Source of the DNA: Streptomyces sp. WAC05374
GTDB lineage: Bacteria; Actinomycetota; Actinomycetes; Streptomycetales; Streptomycetaceae
NCBI RefSeq assembly: GCF_004353505.1
Contig: NZ_SMNQ01000026.1
Span: forward strand, 1 to 64,000
Direction: 5' to 3'
DNA: 64,000 bases
Part shown: positions 50,798 to 58,874 of the stretch, piece after piece
How the letters are laid out: each line of letters starts with the position of its first letter
Position numbering within the stretch: the first letter of the stretch is position 1
Notes under the pieces: model-generated
Told to the model about the DNA's origin: nothing
The model's database searches: none
What the model saw: the letters and a program-made list of their open reading frames with translations, nothing else
Program-made: the position numbers and the translations under genes

Positions 50798-51892
50798 TCA
50801 GGGGTGCTTGTAGAGCGTCTGCTGGCTGACCGTCAGGCTCTCGCCATCGAGCATGGTGTGATGGACGTCCAGGGCGGAGACGACCTCGGCCAGCCCTGTC
50901 ATGCGGAAGCCGCCGGGTGCCAGGTCGAGGTCACCGATGTCGCGGGCCACCATCCGCCTGAGGCCGGGATAGGTGCCGGGCTGCGGGGGAGAGAGGACCG
51001 CCACCGGCACGGCGTACTGCACCGCGATCAGTCCGGAGAAGGTCACCGGGATCTCGTAGGTGTACTGCTTGCGGGTGCGCCGTTGGGTGACGATGGTTTG
51101 CACGCGGGAGTTCGGCGGGACTTTGCCGGAGATCTGCGACTTCGAGGCCCAACTGGTGGTCAGGGAGCCGCCTACGGTGGCCGCGATGCCCAGGGCCAGT
51201 TGTGCGTTGAGTGACGCGTTGCCGGTGGCGCTGCCGGAGGTCGTGAATCCCACGGAGTTCGTCATGGTGTTCGACGTCGAGTTCGTCGCCGAGCTGCTGG
51301 CCGACGTCTCGGTGGTGTTGGCGTTGTCGACTCCGATGCTGTCCTTGCTGTTCTTGTTGGTGACCGTGTTCGCGTTCTTGTTCGCCGTCCCGTTCTGGCA
51401 CGACGCCGCGAGCTGCGACTGGAGGTCCAGGCGGAGCTGGTTCTGCAGTTGTAGCTGGAGCGAGGCACCGACGCTGCCGCCGAAGGTCAGCTTGGCGTCC
51501 CCGTGCAGCGACCAGGTGACGCCGTTCGACACGGTGAAGTCGACCGAGTCGGTGAAGGTCATCTCGGACTGGCTGCGGTTGACGTAGGTGCGCGAGGAGA
51601 ACGTGTCGGGCGGCGGCTGGCCGATGTCGCCCCGCACCTCGATCAGCGGCTCCCCGAGGTTCATGTAGGCGAGCCAGCCCTGCTGGAAGGCGGTCCCGGG
51701 AAAGGTGCCGAAGCTCGACTTGTTCACGGAGAACCCGACGGGTTTGTGCTTCACGCCGGAGGGGTCGACGTAGACCAGGTTGGGGTGGTTCAGGATGGAC
51801 TGCCAGGTCTGTTCGATGTTGAGTTCCCGCAGGTTCTTCTTCGTCAGCGGCTGACGCTTGGCGTCTACCAGGCTGTATGCGGTGGAAGGCAT
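50798..51892 (-). CDS. Aerolysin/ETX-MTX2-like putative pore-forming protein
   Basis: 364 residues from ATG 51892 behind GAGGACGG. There is no signal peptide or membrane helix. Residues 105-150 form long alternating strands (EMTFTDSVDFTVSNGVTWSL, AKLTFGGSVGASLQLQLQ). A Ser/Thr/Asn-rich segment about 165-225 (ANTTETSASSSATNSTSNTM) has the amphipathic low-complexity composition of insertion hairpins. Strands at 223-250 and then ISGKVPPNSRVQTIVTQRR, KQYTYEIPVTFSGLIAVQY complete the pattern. Ser/Thr-rich strands followed by V-P-P-N-S-x-V and long C-terminal strands are typical of the aerolysin/epsilon-toxin superfamily. Homology at sequence level is weak, so this is a structural inference. It could instead be a non-toxic beta-rich lectin-like protein. 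Confidence 0.6.
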   Translation of the reverse strand: MPSTAYSLVDAKRQPLTKKNLRELNIEQTWQSILNHPNLVYVDPSGVKHKPVGFSVNKSSFGTFPGTAFQQGWLAYMNLGEPLIEVRGDIGQPPPDTFSSRTYVNRSQSEMTFTDSVDFTVSNGVTWSLHGDAKLTFGGSVGASLQLQLQNQLRLDLQSQLAASCQNGTANKNANTVTNKNSKDSIGVDNANTTETSASSSATNSTSNTMTNSVGFTTSGSATGNASLNAQLALGIAATVGGSLTTSWASKSQISGKVPPNSRVQTIVTQRRTRKQYTYEIPVTFSGLIAVQYAVPVAVLSPPQPGTYPGLRRMVARDIGDLDLAPGGFRMTGLAEVVSALDVHHTMLDGESLTVSQQTLYKHP

Positions 51893-52303
51893 CTATCCGT
51901 CCTCGACTAATTTCGGCCGAACCGCGCTCGCTGAAAAGCAAACAGAAATCTCCGCACGTTCCGGCAGGTGAAATTACCGTTCCCGCTCCCACCGGGGAAG
52001 ACGTATTAGCATGCCCCACTCAATCGAGTGGTCGATTTTTGGAAATAGCTTCCGAAACGCCGGTGAGGTGACCTTTCTGCACCGGCTTCACCCGATCGAT
52101 AACTTTTGGCAGCCCTGCTCCCGGGTACCGTTCTGCCGGACGCCACCACCAGAAGCTTCGATTGCGAAGCTTTGATTCCCTGTCCATCCAGCCGCTCGGC
52201 TTCCGTTCGAAGGCCCGGGTTCGCTTCAAAGCGGCTGCGTTGAATTCCGCATCAACTGCCCCAGGTTTCTGTGCTCGCATCCAGAACAGGTGAGGTTTCC
52301 GCG
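51893..52303. promoter_or_regulatory. AT-richer divergent promoter region with perfect inverted repeat
   Basis: This 411-base spacer separates the leftward pore-former-like gene from the rightward beta-trefoil gene and is distinctly poorer in GC than its surroundings (TCGACTAATTTCGGC, GAAATTACCG, GATCGATAACTTTTGG). It includes AAGCTTCG-ATTG-CGAAGCTT (52153-52172), a perfect 8-bp-arm dyad, and a smaller ACTC-AATC-GAGT. No gene is present. A shared regulator binding here could drive both arms; none is encoded next to it. Confidence 0.65.
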
Positions 52304-53023
52304 ATGTACACCCAAGAGCGCACGGCGCTTTCCAATCTGGTCGTCGGCGGCCCGGTTGCGGTGAACAGCTACGACAACGCGATCGTCGCGGCACTGGTCG
52401 AGAACCGCCCGGTGATGCTCGTCCATGCCTTCAACGGTGGCTACTTGCGTCCCGCGGAGCTGGGCGAAGCGAGCCATGACAAGGGTGTCCACCTGGCCAC
52501 CGCCCTCGACGAGACCGTCAAGGAGGCCAAGGGCCACCTCTGGCACATCACCCCCGCCGGCTTCTTCGGGCAGCGGCCGCTGTACTTCATCGAGAGCGCC
52601 GCCGGTCAGGTCTCGCCCAAGCCCGGCGGCGGAGGCGGAACCGACACCGGCCGCGGCGACGACGGCACGCCGAAGCCGCAGCGCAGGCGCATCACCGTCC
52701 ACCAGGACGCGCCCCAGAGCACGGCCGACACCGTCCAGGTGGGCCTGCCCGACAAGGTCGGTGACAAGTGGCGGGGTAAGAACGGCGCGCCCGAGGACAC
52801 CCAGCTCTGGGTCGTCACGGTCACGCCGTGGGGCGGGATCACCTTCGTGCCGATCACCCACCCCGACACCATCCTCGGGTTCAAGGATCACGCGGTGACC
52901 GCCAACAGCGAGGTGAGCCTCACCCACAACTGGGGCGGGGACTTCACCGGGACGGTCATCAACACCTTCTATCCGCGCCTGCCCAGCGAGTGGAACGTCC
53001 CCTACCACCACGTCTTCACGTGA
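52304..53023 (+). CDS. Leaderless protein with two beta-trefoil-like halves
   Basis: 239 residues from ATG 52304, after GGTGAGG. Two halves are joined by a Gly/Asp linker (about 105-125; GGGGGTDTGRGDDG). The first half has VVGGPVAVNSYDNAIVAALV, VMLVHAFNGGYLRPAELGEA, HLWHITPAGFFGQRPLYFIE. The second has TQLWVVTVTPWGGITFVPIT, DTILGFKDHAVTANSEVSLT and WGGDFTGTVINTFYP. The L-W-x-V/I and Q-L-W spacing resembles ricin-type or agglutinin-like trefoils, as in the next gene. No signal peptide, no catalytic motif. Family not certain. Confidence 0.65.
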   Translation: MYTQERTALSNLVVGGPVAVNSYDNAIVAALVENRPVMLVHAFNGGYLRPAELGEASHDKGVHLATALDETVKEAKGHLWHITPAGFFGQRPLYFIESAAGQVSPKPGGGGGTDTGRGDDGTPKPQRRRITVHQDAPQSTADTVQVGLPDKVGDKWRGKNGAPEDTQLWVVTVTPWGGITFVPITHPDTILGFKDHAVTANSEVSLTHNWGGDFTGTVINTFYPRLPSEWNVPYHHVFT

Positions 53024-53089
53024 CCGGCGGCCACCGCCGCACGACACCCGCCCCGAGTCATCGTCCGCACCGCCTGGAGAGGCACCGCG

Positions 53090-54946
53090 ATGCCCGTGCC
53101 GACGCACGAAGTGAAAGTGGAGATCGTCAACGCCGCCACGGGGAAGATCCTCGGCCGCAGAGCCGCGCCTGGCGCGGACGGGGCGCTCGTCATCCGTGAG
53201 TTCCCCGAGGACGGTCCGGCCCCTGAGCAGTGGCAGATCATCCCTGTGCAGTCCGCGCAGGACGAGCAGGTCTACGTGATCCGCAACGCGACCGGCGGCA
53301 AGGTCCTCGAGCAGCCCGCCGCCGCGGACGGCGGCGTCCGTCAGGAAGACGCAGCCGAAGGCAGGAAGAGCCAGCAATGGCGCATCGTCCCCGTCGAGGG
53401 CGAAGCCGATCACTACGTGCTCGAGAGCGCGGCCGACGGCACCGTCCTCGTCCTCGATCACGATCTCGATGCCGGTCCCGACGAGCCCGTTCGGAACGGC
53501 ACCCCGGTCGTCCTGCGCGCGTATGACGAGGACGCGGCCAGCCAGCGGTGGCGTCTCGTCCCGGCCGAGCCCGAGCGCGTCAGCGACCCCGTACTGCGCT
53601 GGGCACGGCTGGGGCACTGGAACGGACGGCAGTCCTGGCGGCTGGCCCCCTCGCGGGCGCTGCGGCCCGCACCCGGTGCGACCCCCGCGTTCAGCGACCT
53701 CCTGCTGGTCCTCGACCGGTTCGGAAGCGACAAGGACGCCGGCGGGTGGAAGTGTGAGGGCGTCGTGCCCTCCCCCGGCACACAGCCGGGCTGGTGGGCC
53801 GGGCCCGGCGCGCGATTCCTCGCCGACACCGCCGGAAAGGCGCCGGCGGACATCGTGGCGCTCAAGCCGGCCAAGGGGGCCGTGACGGCCGCTGCGCGAG
53901 GTGACGGCACGTTCGACGACGAGGAGCGCATCCTGCACCCCTCCGCGTCCTCCGCTGACCCCGCGGACCTGTGGACCCTCGCGGACATCAGGGGCGAAGG
54001 CAAGCCCGGCTTCGTGGTGCTGGCCACCGACGGTGTCCGGGTGTCCACTCAGAACGAGGACGGGACACTCGCGGCCGCGGACGGCGAGCCCGCTCTCAAG
54101 GCTTTCGGCCACGGCGATCAGGCCGGCGGGTGGCTGGCCGACAAGCATCCCCGCTTCCTGGCCGACACCACCGGCAGCGGCCGCCTCGACATCGTCGGCT
54201 GCCACGACGACGGCGTCTGGATCTCCCTCCAGGACGAGGAGGGGAAATTCGCGCCACTCCCTGCCGAGCCCGCTCTCAAGGCTTTCGGCCACGACGAGAA
54301 GGCCGGCGGGTGGCTGGCCGACAAGCATCCCCGCTTCCTGGCCGACACCACCGGCAGCGGCCGCCTCGACATCGTCGGCTGCCACGACGACGGCGTCTGG
54401 ATCTCCCTCCAGGACGAGGAGGGCGTCTTCGCCGAGCCCCTGTACGTCCTCGACGACTTCGGGACCGACCAGGGGTGGGCCTCGGCCGGGGAACACCCCC
54501 GGTTCCTGCTGAAGGCCACCCGCGACGGGGCGACGGACATCATCGGCTTCGGCTCCCACGGCGTCGTCGTCGCACGCGGCCGCGGCGACGGCACCTTCGA
54601 GCCTTCCAAGCTCGTCCTGAACGACTTCGGCACCGCCCAGGGATGGACGGCCACGAAGCATCTGCGCTTCCTCGCCGATGTCAGCGGTGACGGCACCCCC
54701 GACATCGTCGGCTTCGGCGACGAAGGGGTCTGGGTCTCCCACAACCTCGGCGACGGCACGTTCGAGCAGGCCCAGCTCGTCTGCCGCGGCTTCGGACACG
54801 ACGACGACGCCGGCGCCTGGCGGATTGGCCACCACCCCCGCTTCCTCGCCGACATCACCGGCGACGGACGCGTGGACATCGTCGGCTTCGGAGGACCGGG
54901 CGTGTACGTGGCCCGCAATCTCTACCGCCGCTTTCGAACCCGTTAA
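53090..54946 (+). CDS. Leaderless ricin-type lectin plus FG-GAP/VCBS repeat protein
   Basis: 618 residues from ATG 53090 behind TGGAGAGG. Residues 1-165 are a beta-trefoil with three Q-x-W turns: EQWQIIPVQSAQDEQVYVIR, SQQWRIVPVEGEADHYVLES and SQRWRLVPAEPE. Residues 190-618 are about seven FG-GAP-like blades with repeated GGWLADKHPRFLADTTGSGR and LDIVGCHDDGVWISLQDEEG. A final set ends ADITGDGRVDIVGFGG. Two blades are almost identical in DNA (see repeat). No signal peptide. A carbohydrate-binding head on a calcium-type propeller suggests a secreted or delivered glycan-binding protein. Such propellers also occur in insecticidal Tc-like proteins, but no toxin domain is present here. Confidence 0.85.
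   Translation: MPVPTHEVKVEIVNAATGKILGRRAAPGADGALVIREFPEDGPAPEQWQIIPVQSAQDEQVYVIRNATGGKVLEQPAAADGGVRQEDAAEGRKSQQWRIVPVEGEADHYVLESAADGTVLVLDHDLDAGPDEPVRNGTPVVLRAYDEDAASQRWRLVPAEPERVSDPVLRWARLGHWNGRQSWRLAPSRALRPAPGATPAFSDLLLVLDRFGSDKDAGGWKCEGVVPSPGTQPGWWAGPGARFLADTAGKAPADIVALKPAKGAVTAAARGDGTFDDEERILHPSASSADPADLWTLADIRGEGKPGFVVLATDGVRVSTQNEDGTLAAADGEPALKAFGHGDQAGGWLADKHPRFLADTTGSGRLDIVGCHDDGVWISLQDEEGKFAPLPAEPALKAFGHDEKAGGWLADKHPRFLADTTGSGRLDIVGCHDDGVWISLQDEEGVFAEPLYVLDDFGTDQGWASAGEHPRFLLKATRDGATDIIGFGSHGVVVARGRGDGTFEPSKLVLNDFGTAQGWTATKHLRFLADVSGDGTPDIVGFGDEGVWVSHNLGDGTFEQAQLVCRGFGHDDDAGAWRIGHHPRFLADITGDGRVDIVGFGGPGVYVARNLYRRFRTR
54086..54422 (+). repeat. Near-identical 157-bp tandem coding repeat, 180-bp period
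   Basis: 54086-54242 and 54266-54422 match almost base for base; the main difference is GGCGATCA versus GACGAGAA about 30 bases in. The 60-codon period keeps frame and equals one propeller blade. Near-identity at wobble positions means recent duplication or gene conversion within the lectin/FG-GAP gene. Confidence 0.9.
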
Positions 54947-55047
54947 GAGCCCGGGCCGGAACAGACCACCGGTGCGAAACCCACCCCACCCCGGCCGGTC
55001 CTTGTACTGCATCGACAACTCTGCCTGCTTCACGTTCGGGAGGATTC

Positions 55048-55785
55048 ATGCGCAGGTCCACGGCGGCATGCACGGCACTCGCACTGGGAGCGAGCCTGTG
55101 GCTCGGAGGGCTGGCGCCCGGAGCCACTGCTGCGGCCGCTCCTGGTGCGGTCACGGCGCTCCGGGCGCCGACGCCTCCGTCGTCCGTCCCTGATCTCGAC
55201 GCCCCGGGACCGGCCAGGACGGTCGAGTTCCCGCCGGACGGGCGGGTCCGCTCAAGGCCGGAGAACGTGAAGATCCAGGCTCCGCCGTACACACGCATCG
55301 TCCGGGTGGACCCCTGGTGCAGCGGTATGAGTTGCCCTGTGTCCATCGCCCCCGACGGGTCGTCCGCCGGCTTCTCGGTGACGGGCAACAACTGGGTGTG
55401 GAGTCGGCCCTGGAAGGTCGACGTCGTCGCCGCCCATGACGCGCCCATGGCAGGTGGCCGGTTCACCGGCAGTCTCACCTTCGAAGGCGTGACGGTGGAC
55501 TGGACCGTCAACATCACCCAAGGCACGCCCGGGGCCTTCGGCGGGTACGTCAGCAGCGTCCCCGGGGGAGGAGGCGCCCGCGTTCGTTTCGTGGACCCCG
55601 ATCTGAACGCCGCCGCCGCGGGGTTCAAGGACAAGGACATCATCACCTCCGTCGACGGTCAGCCCGTCACGTCGGTGCCCTCCCTCAACGGCATCCTCGC
55701 CGGCAAGCGAGCCGGAACCACAGTGCCCGTGGGCATCACGCGCAACGGCACCCAGATGACCTTGCAGTACACGATCGACGAGTGA
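55048..55785 (+). CDS. Secreted PDZ-domain protein
   Basis: 245 residues from ATG 55048 behind GGGAGG. Signal peptide MRRSTAACTALALGASLWLG (cleavage near ATAAA). A central beta-rich domain includes a Cys pair (DPWCSGMSCPVSIA), and strands such as FSVTGNNWVWSRPWKVDVVA and LTFEGVTVDWTVNITQ. The C-terminal 70 residues are a PDZ domain: VRFVDPDLNAAAAGFKDKDI, ITSVDGQPVTSVPSLNGILA, GTTVPVGITRNGTQMTLQYT. There is no serine-protease catalytic domain, so it is probably an adaptor recognising C-termini or peptides outside the cell. It is the only exported member of the rightward lectin run. Confidence 0.85.
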   Translation: MRRSTAACTALALGASLWLGGLAPGATAAAAPGAVTALRAPTPPSSVPDLDAPGPARTVEFPPDGRVRSRPENVKIQAPPYTRIVRVDPWCSGMSCPVSIAPDGSSAGFSVTGNNWVWSRPWKVDVVAAHDAPMAGGRFTGSLTFEGVTVDWTVNITQGTPGAFGGYVSSVPGGGGARVRFVDPDLNAAAAGFKDKDIITSVDGQPVTSVPSLNGILAGKRAGTTVPVGITRNGTQMTLQYTIDE

Positions 55786-55896
55786 TCGCCCCGATGCCCG
55801 CGCGCGGGCGCACCACCCGCCTGCCGCTCCCGCGGCCTTCGGACACGATCACGAGGCTTCCTTCCTGGCCGCCCGGCCCACGGTGAGGGGATAGAG

Positions 55897-57426
55897 ATGA
55901 GCAAAGCCCAGACAGCAGCAACGGAGGGCGAAGACATCGCCCCCGCAATCACTACGGTCGCCGGCACCGGAGACGCCGGGGCCACAGGAGACGACGGGCC
56001 CGCCGTCGCGGCCCGGCTTGACCGTCCCTACGGCCTCGCGATGGACAGCACGGGCACCCTCTACGTCTCCGACCACAACAATCACCGAGTCCTGAAGGTC
56101 ACCACGGACGGGAGGGTCCGCACCGTGGCAGGAACCGGCACCGCTGGGTCCGGGGGTGATCAGGGCCCTGCCTCCGCAGGCCATCTGCACAGCCCGCGCG
56201 AGTTGGCGGTGGACCGCGCCGGGAACCTCTACATCGCCGACTCCGAAAACCACCGGATCCGCAAGGTCACAGCAGACGGGCGGATCGACACGGTCGTCGG
56301 CACGGGCAGTGGCGGGTTCAGCGGTGACGACGGCCCCGCCGTCGCCGCCGAGTTGAACTGTCCGTACGGGCTCGCAGTGGACGACACCGGCAACCTCTAC
56401 ATCGCCGACACCGACAATCACCGGGTCAGGCAGGTCACACCGGACGGGCAGATCCGCACAGTCGCCGGGACCGGAGCCCCGGGATTCTCCGGTGACGGCG
56501 GGCCTGCCGTCTCAGCTCGACTGAACAGCCCGTACGGCGTCGCGGTCGACGGCGCGGGCAGCCTCTACATCACCGATGCCGAGAACCACCGGGTCCGCAA
56601 GGTCGCCCGTGACGGCACGATCAGTACGGTCGCGGGCACGGGCACGGACGGCTTCAGCGGTGACGGCGGCCCCGCCACCTCCGCCCGGATGGACTTCCCG
56701 CTGGGCGTGGTGGCCGACACCACCGGCACCCTCTACGTCTCCGACCACAACAACCACCGGGTCCGCAAGGTTGCCGGTGACGGCACGATCAGCACGGTCG
56801 CGGGCACGGGCACGGACGGCTTCAGCGGTGACGGCGGCCCCGCCACCTCCGCCGAGCTGAACTATCCCTTCGGACTCGCGGTCGACTGTGTCGGCGCTCT
56901 CTACATCGCCGACTACGTCAACAACCGCGTCCGGAAGGTCGCGGCGGCCGCCATGGCGGGACTGCCCGCATCAGGCACGGTGGTTTCCTGGGCGAGCGTC
57001 CGCAGCCGACTGCGGATCGGCGTCACGCGCGAGTCGCTCAAGGACGGGGCCAGGATCCAGCAGTCGCTCGCCGCTCCCCGCCCGTCGCAGCGGTGGCGGC
57101 TGGTCCTGGCCGGGCAGAGCGACAGCGGCGAGGTGGTGTACACCCTCGAGAACGTGCGCAGCGGAAAGGTCGTGCAGGTCGACGAAGCCGACGGGACGGC
57201 CGGTGCGGTGGTCGCGCAGCGTGCCTACGAAGGCGACGAGGCGCACCATCAGCAGTGGCGGCTGATCCCGGTGGGCACCGTGACCGACGACCCCCGGGTC
57301 TACGAGATCGCGAACCGGAGCAGCGGTCTGCTTCTGGGCGTCGACAGCAACGCGGCTGTGGTGATCACGCAGCGCTGGGCGGAGGGCGATCACCGGGGCA
57401 GGCAGTGGCAGTTGCTGCCGGTGTGA
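55897..57426 (+). CDS. Leaderless NHL-repeat propeller fused to ricin-type lectin
   Basis: 509 residues from ATG 55897 behind GAGGGG. Residues 15-355 are six NHL units of about 57 residues, each like ITTVAGTGDAGATGDDGPAV, LDRPYGLAMDSTGTLYVSDH, NNHRVLKVTTDGRV. Residues 360-509 are a ricin-type trefoil with PSQRWRLVLAGQSDSGEVVY, HHQQWRLIPVGTVTDDPRVY and GRQWQLLPV. No signal peptide. The shared trefoil links it to the gene at 53090; both carry a propeller plus a trefoil in reversed order. Followed by a strong terminator, marking the end of the rightward transcription group. Confidence 0.88.
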   Translation: MSKAQTAATEGEDIAPAITTVAGTGDAGATGDDGPAVAARLDRPYGLAMDSTGTLYVSDHNNHRVLKVTTDGRVRTVAGTGTAGSGGDQGPASAGHLHSPRELAVDRAGNLYIADSENHRIRKVTADGRIDTVVGTGSGGFSGDDGPAVAAELNCPYGLAVDDTGNLYIADTDNHRVRQVTPDGQIRTVAGTGAPGFSGDGGPAVSARLNSPYGVAVDGAGSLYITDAENHRVRKVARDGTISTVAGTGTDGFSGDGGPATSARMDFPLGVVADTTGTLYVSDHNNHRVRKVAGDGTISTVAGTGTDGFSGDGGPATSAELNYPFGLAVDCVGALYIADYVNNRVRKVAAAAMAGLPASGTVVSWASVRSRLRIGVTRESLKDGARIQQSLAAPRPSQRWRLVLAGQSDSGEVVYTLENVRSGKVVQVDEADGTAGAVVAQRAYEGDEAHHQQWRLIPVGTVTDDPRVYEIANRSSGLLLGVDSNAAVVITQRWAEGDHRGRQWQLLPV

Positions 57427-57433
57427 CGCACGA

Positions 57434-57472
57434 GCAGGGGGCAGGAGCGGCCTCGCCGGTCCTGCCCCCTGC
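57434..57472 (+). terminator. Terminator hairpin after the NHL/lectin gene
   Basis: GCAGGGGGCAGGA (57434-57446) pairs perfectly with TCCTGCCCCCTGC (57460-57472) over a 13-base loop, 8 bases after the stop codon. Confidence 0.88.
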
Positions 57473-57962
57473 CCTTTCAGCCGGACGTTGGTCGGCCTCG
57501 GGTTCGGGGGCCGGGTGACCCCGTCGTTCTTCGGCTCATCATTCATGCCCTGTCCGCGCGTGAGCCGCTTCCCTGCTTCAGCGCCGCCTCCGTTACCCAC
57601 CCGCATGCCTGCGGATGCGGCCGCGGCCACCGAGTCGGGATCAACAGGGGGCAAACCGTGCGGCCACTGGAGCGGGCCGCATTCGAGGCGGACCAGGTTG
57701 GCCAAGCCGCAGCGGCCCTGGGAGTGAGGCGGCCGCCGAAGCCAGCGGCGACCTGCTGAGTCCACGCATGGGTGGCATGACCGCTGACGCCGTGGGCGCC
57801 GGCTCGTCGGGCGTGGGACCTTTCGAAGACATTCGAAAGGCTCACCTTCCAGCGACGTACCGGGCAGCATCGAAAGCGAAGGGCGTGGAGCGGCGACCGG
57901 GCCGCAACCTGGGCACGCCCACTGTCTCTTGCATTTCCGAGCGCCATGGAAGGTGATCAGTC
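57473..57962. other. Intergenic region with a perfect 9-bp-arm inverted repeat
   Basis: 57819-57840 is CCTTTCGAA-GACA-TTCGAAAGG, a perfect 22-bp dyad about 125 bases before the DUF6355 gene; it could be an operator or a small attenuator. No gene is supported in the rest. A short rightward frame around 57655-57760 (AFEADQVGQAAAALGVRRPP) looks weakly coding but lacks a start. Confidence 0.6.
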
Positions 57963-58262
57963 ATGCGCTTACGCCACACAAAGGTCTTCGGCTTGGCAGC
58001 CGTACTGATGCTCACTCTGGGCGTCAGCGGCACGGCTGCCCCTGCCGCCGCCGCACCGATGGATGCGCGCGCGTGCGGATGGGACCCCGACCACGCAGCA
58101 GGCCAGGCGTACTACCGCCACTGCGCCAACAGTGGAAATGTCTGGATCCGCGTCGAGCGGCACAACGACAGCGGGTATCCCCAATGCGTCGCGCCCGGCC
58201 GCACGCCCCTCGGGCCGACATCGACCGTCAAGTACGCCTGGTACACCGGCAGCACCTGCTAG
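57963..58262 (+). CDS. Small secreted Cys-containing protein (DUF6355-like)
   Basis: 99 residues from ATG 57963, with GGAAGG upstream. Signal peptide MRLRHTKVFGLAAVLMLTLG, cleavage near AAAAP. The mature 60 residues have four Cys: ARACGWDPDHAAGQAYYRHC, NSGNVWIRVERHND, YPQCVAPGRTPLGPTSTVKY and WYTGSTC at the end. This agrees with DUF6355 (often labelled natural-product-biosynthesis associated) in the C-G-W, YxHC, CVxPGxTxLG and terminal Cys positions. The four Cys probably form two disulphides. Role unknown; small, stable secreted proteins of this kind may be inhibitors or signalling factors. Confidence 0.8.
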   Translation: MRLRHTKVFGLAAVLMLTLGVSGTAAPAAAAPMDARACGWDPDHAAGQAYYRHCANSGNVWIRVERHNDSGYPQCVAPGRTPLGPTSTVKYAWYTGSTC

Positions 58263-58280
58263 CCCTCGATCACGGGTGGG

Positions 58281-58302
58281 GGCCGTCGGCAGGCCGACGG
58301 CC
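58281..58302 (+). terminator. Hairpin after the DUF6355 gene
   Basis: GGCCGTCGGC / GCCGACGGCC with a two-base gap, 19 bases after the stop; in practice a 9-bp stem with a four-base loop. Confidence 0.75.
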
Positions 58303-58874
58303 TCTCCGGGCCCTGGGGTTCCCTCCCTGAGCCGGCGGCATCATGCCGTTGGCGTGGCCGTGGCAGAGCCCCTGGGCGGCCCGAGCGGTCGCTCATCCAC
58401 AACTCCGCCCAGATCGAGGCATACGTCCCCTGCCGGGAAGCCCGCTTCGCACTGACCTGTCGAGCGCCGCAGAAGCCGGCGCCGTCGCCGGTTGGGCGGA
58501 TCGCCCATTCGCGCCGACGCCGGCCCGGCCCAGCCGCCGCGAGCGTCCTGATCGCCTCTGTGGGCAGGGCTGCACCTTTCTCGTCAACGGCTTGTCCGTA
58601 CCTCGCTCCGCTCGCCTCCCTGGTGCATGCAGGGTGGGTTGAACCAACTCGGCCCCGGCCCGCTGGGCCAGGGCTGATCAGCCGCTCCCCGGGGAACGGG
58701 ACCAGGCTCATTCGTGCTGGGGAAGCGGACGCGGTGATCGCGCGTGCGACTCGCGGGTGGATGATCGTATGAGGGAGCCGTGGTCGGGGTAGAACGGATG
58801 CCGGGGCCTCCCGCAGCGGAGGATTCCCGCTTTCCACCCGGCCGGCTTCGCCGGCGAGATCAGAAGGACGCAGT
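58303..58874 (+). other. Cold-shock gene upstream region, 572 bp, no other gene
   Basis: Most of the stretch shows no coding signal. The last 100 bases before the cold-shock gene contain a GCCGGC-TTC-GCCGGC hairpin (about 58842-58856) directly before the ribosome site. That fits the long structured 5-prime leader usual for cold-shock mRNAs. Confidence 0.55.

Noticed and set aside
52226..55033. A 935-codon open frame on the minus strand
   Set aside because: It lies antisense to the trefoil and lectin/FG-GAP genes, which have ribosome sites and clear domains. High GC keeps the antisense frame open.
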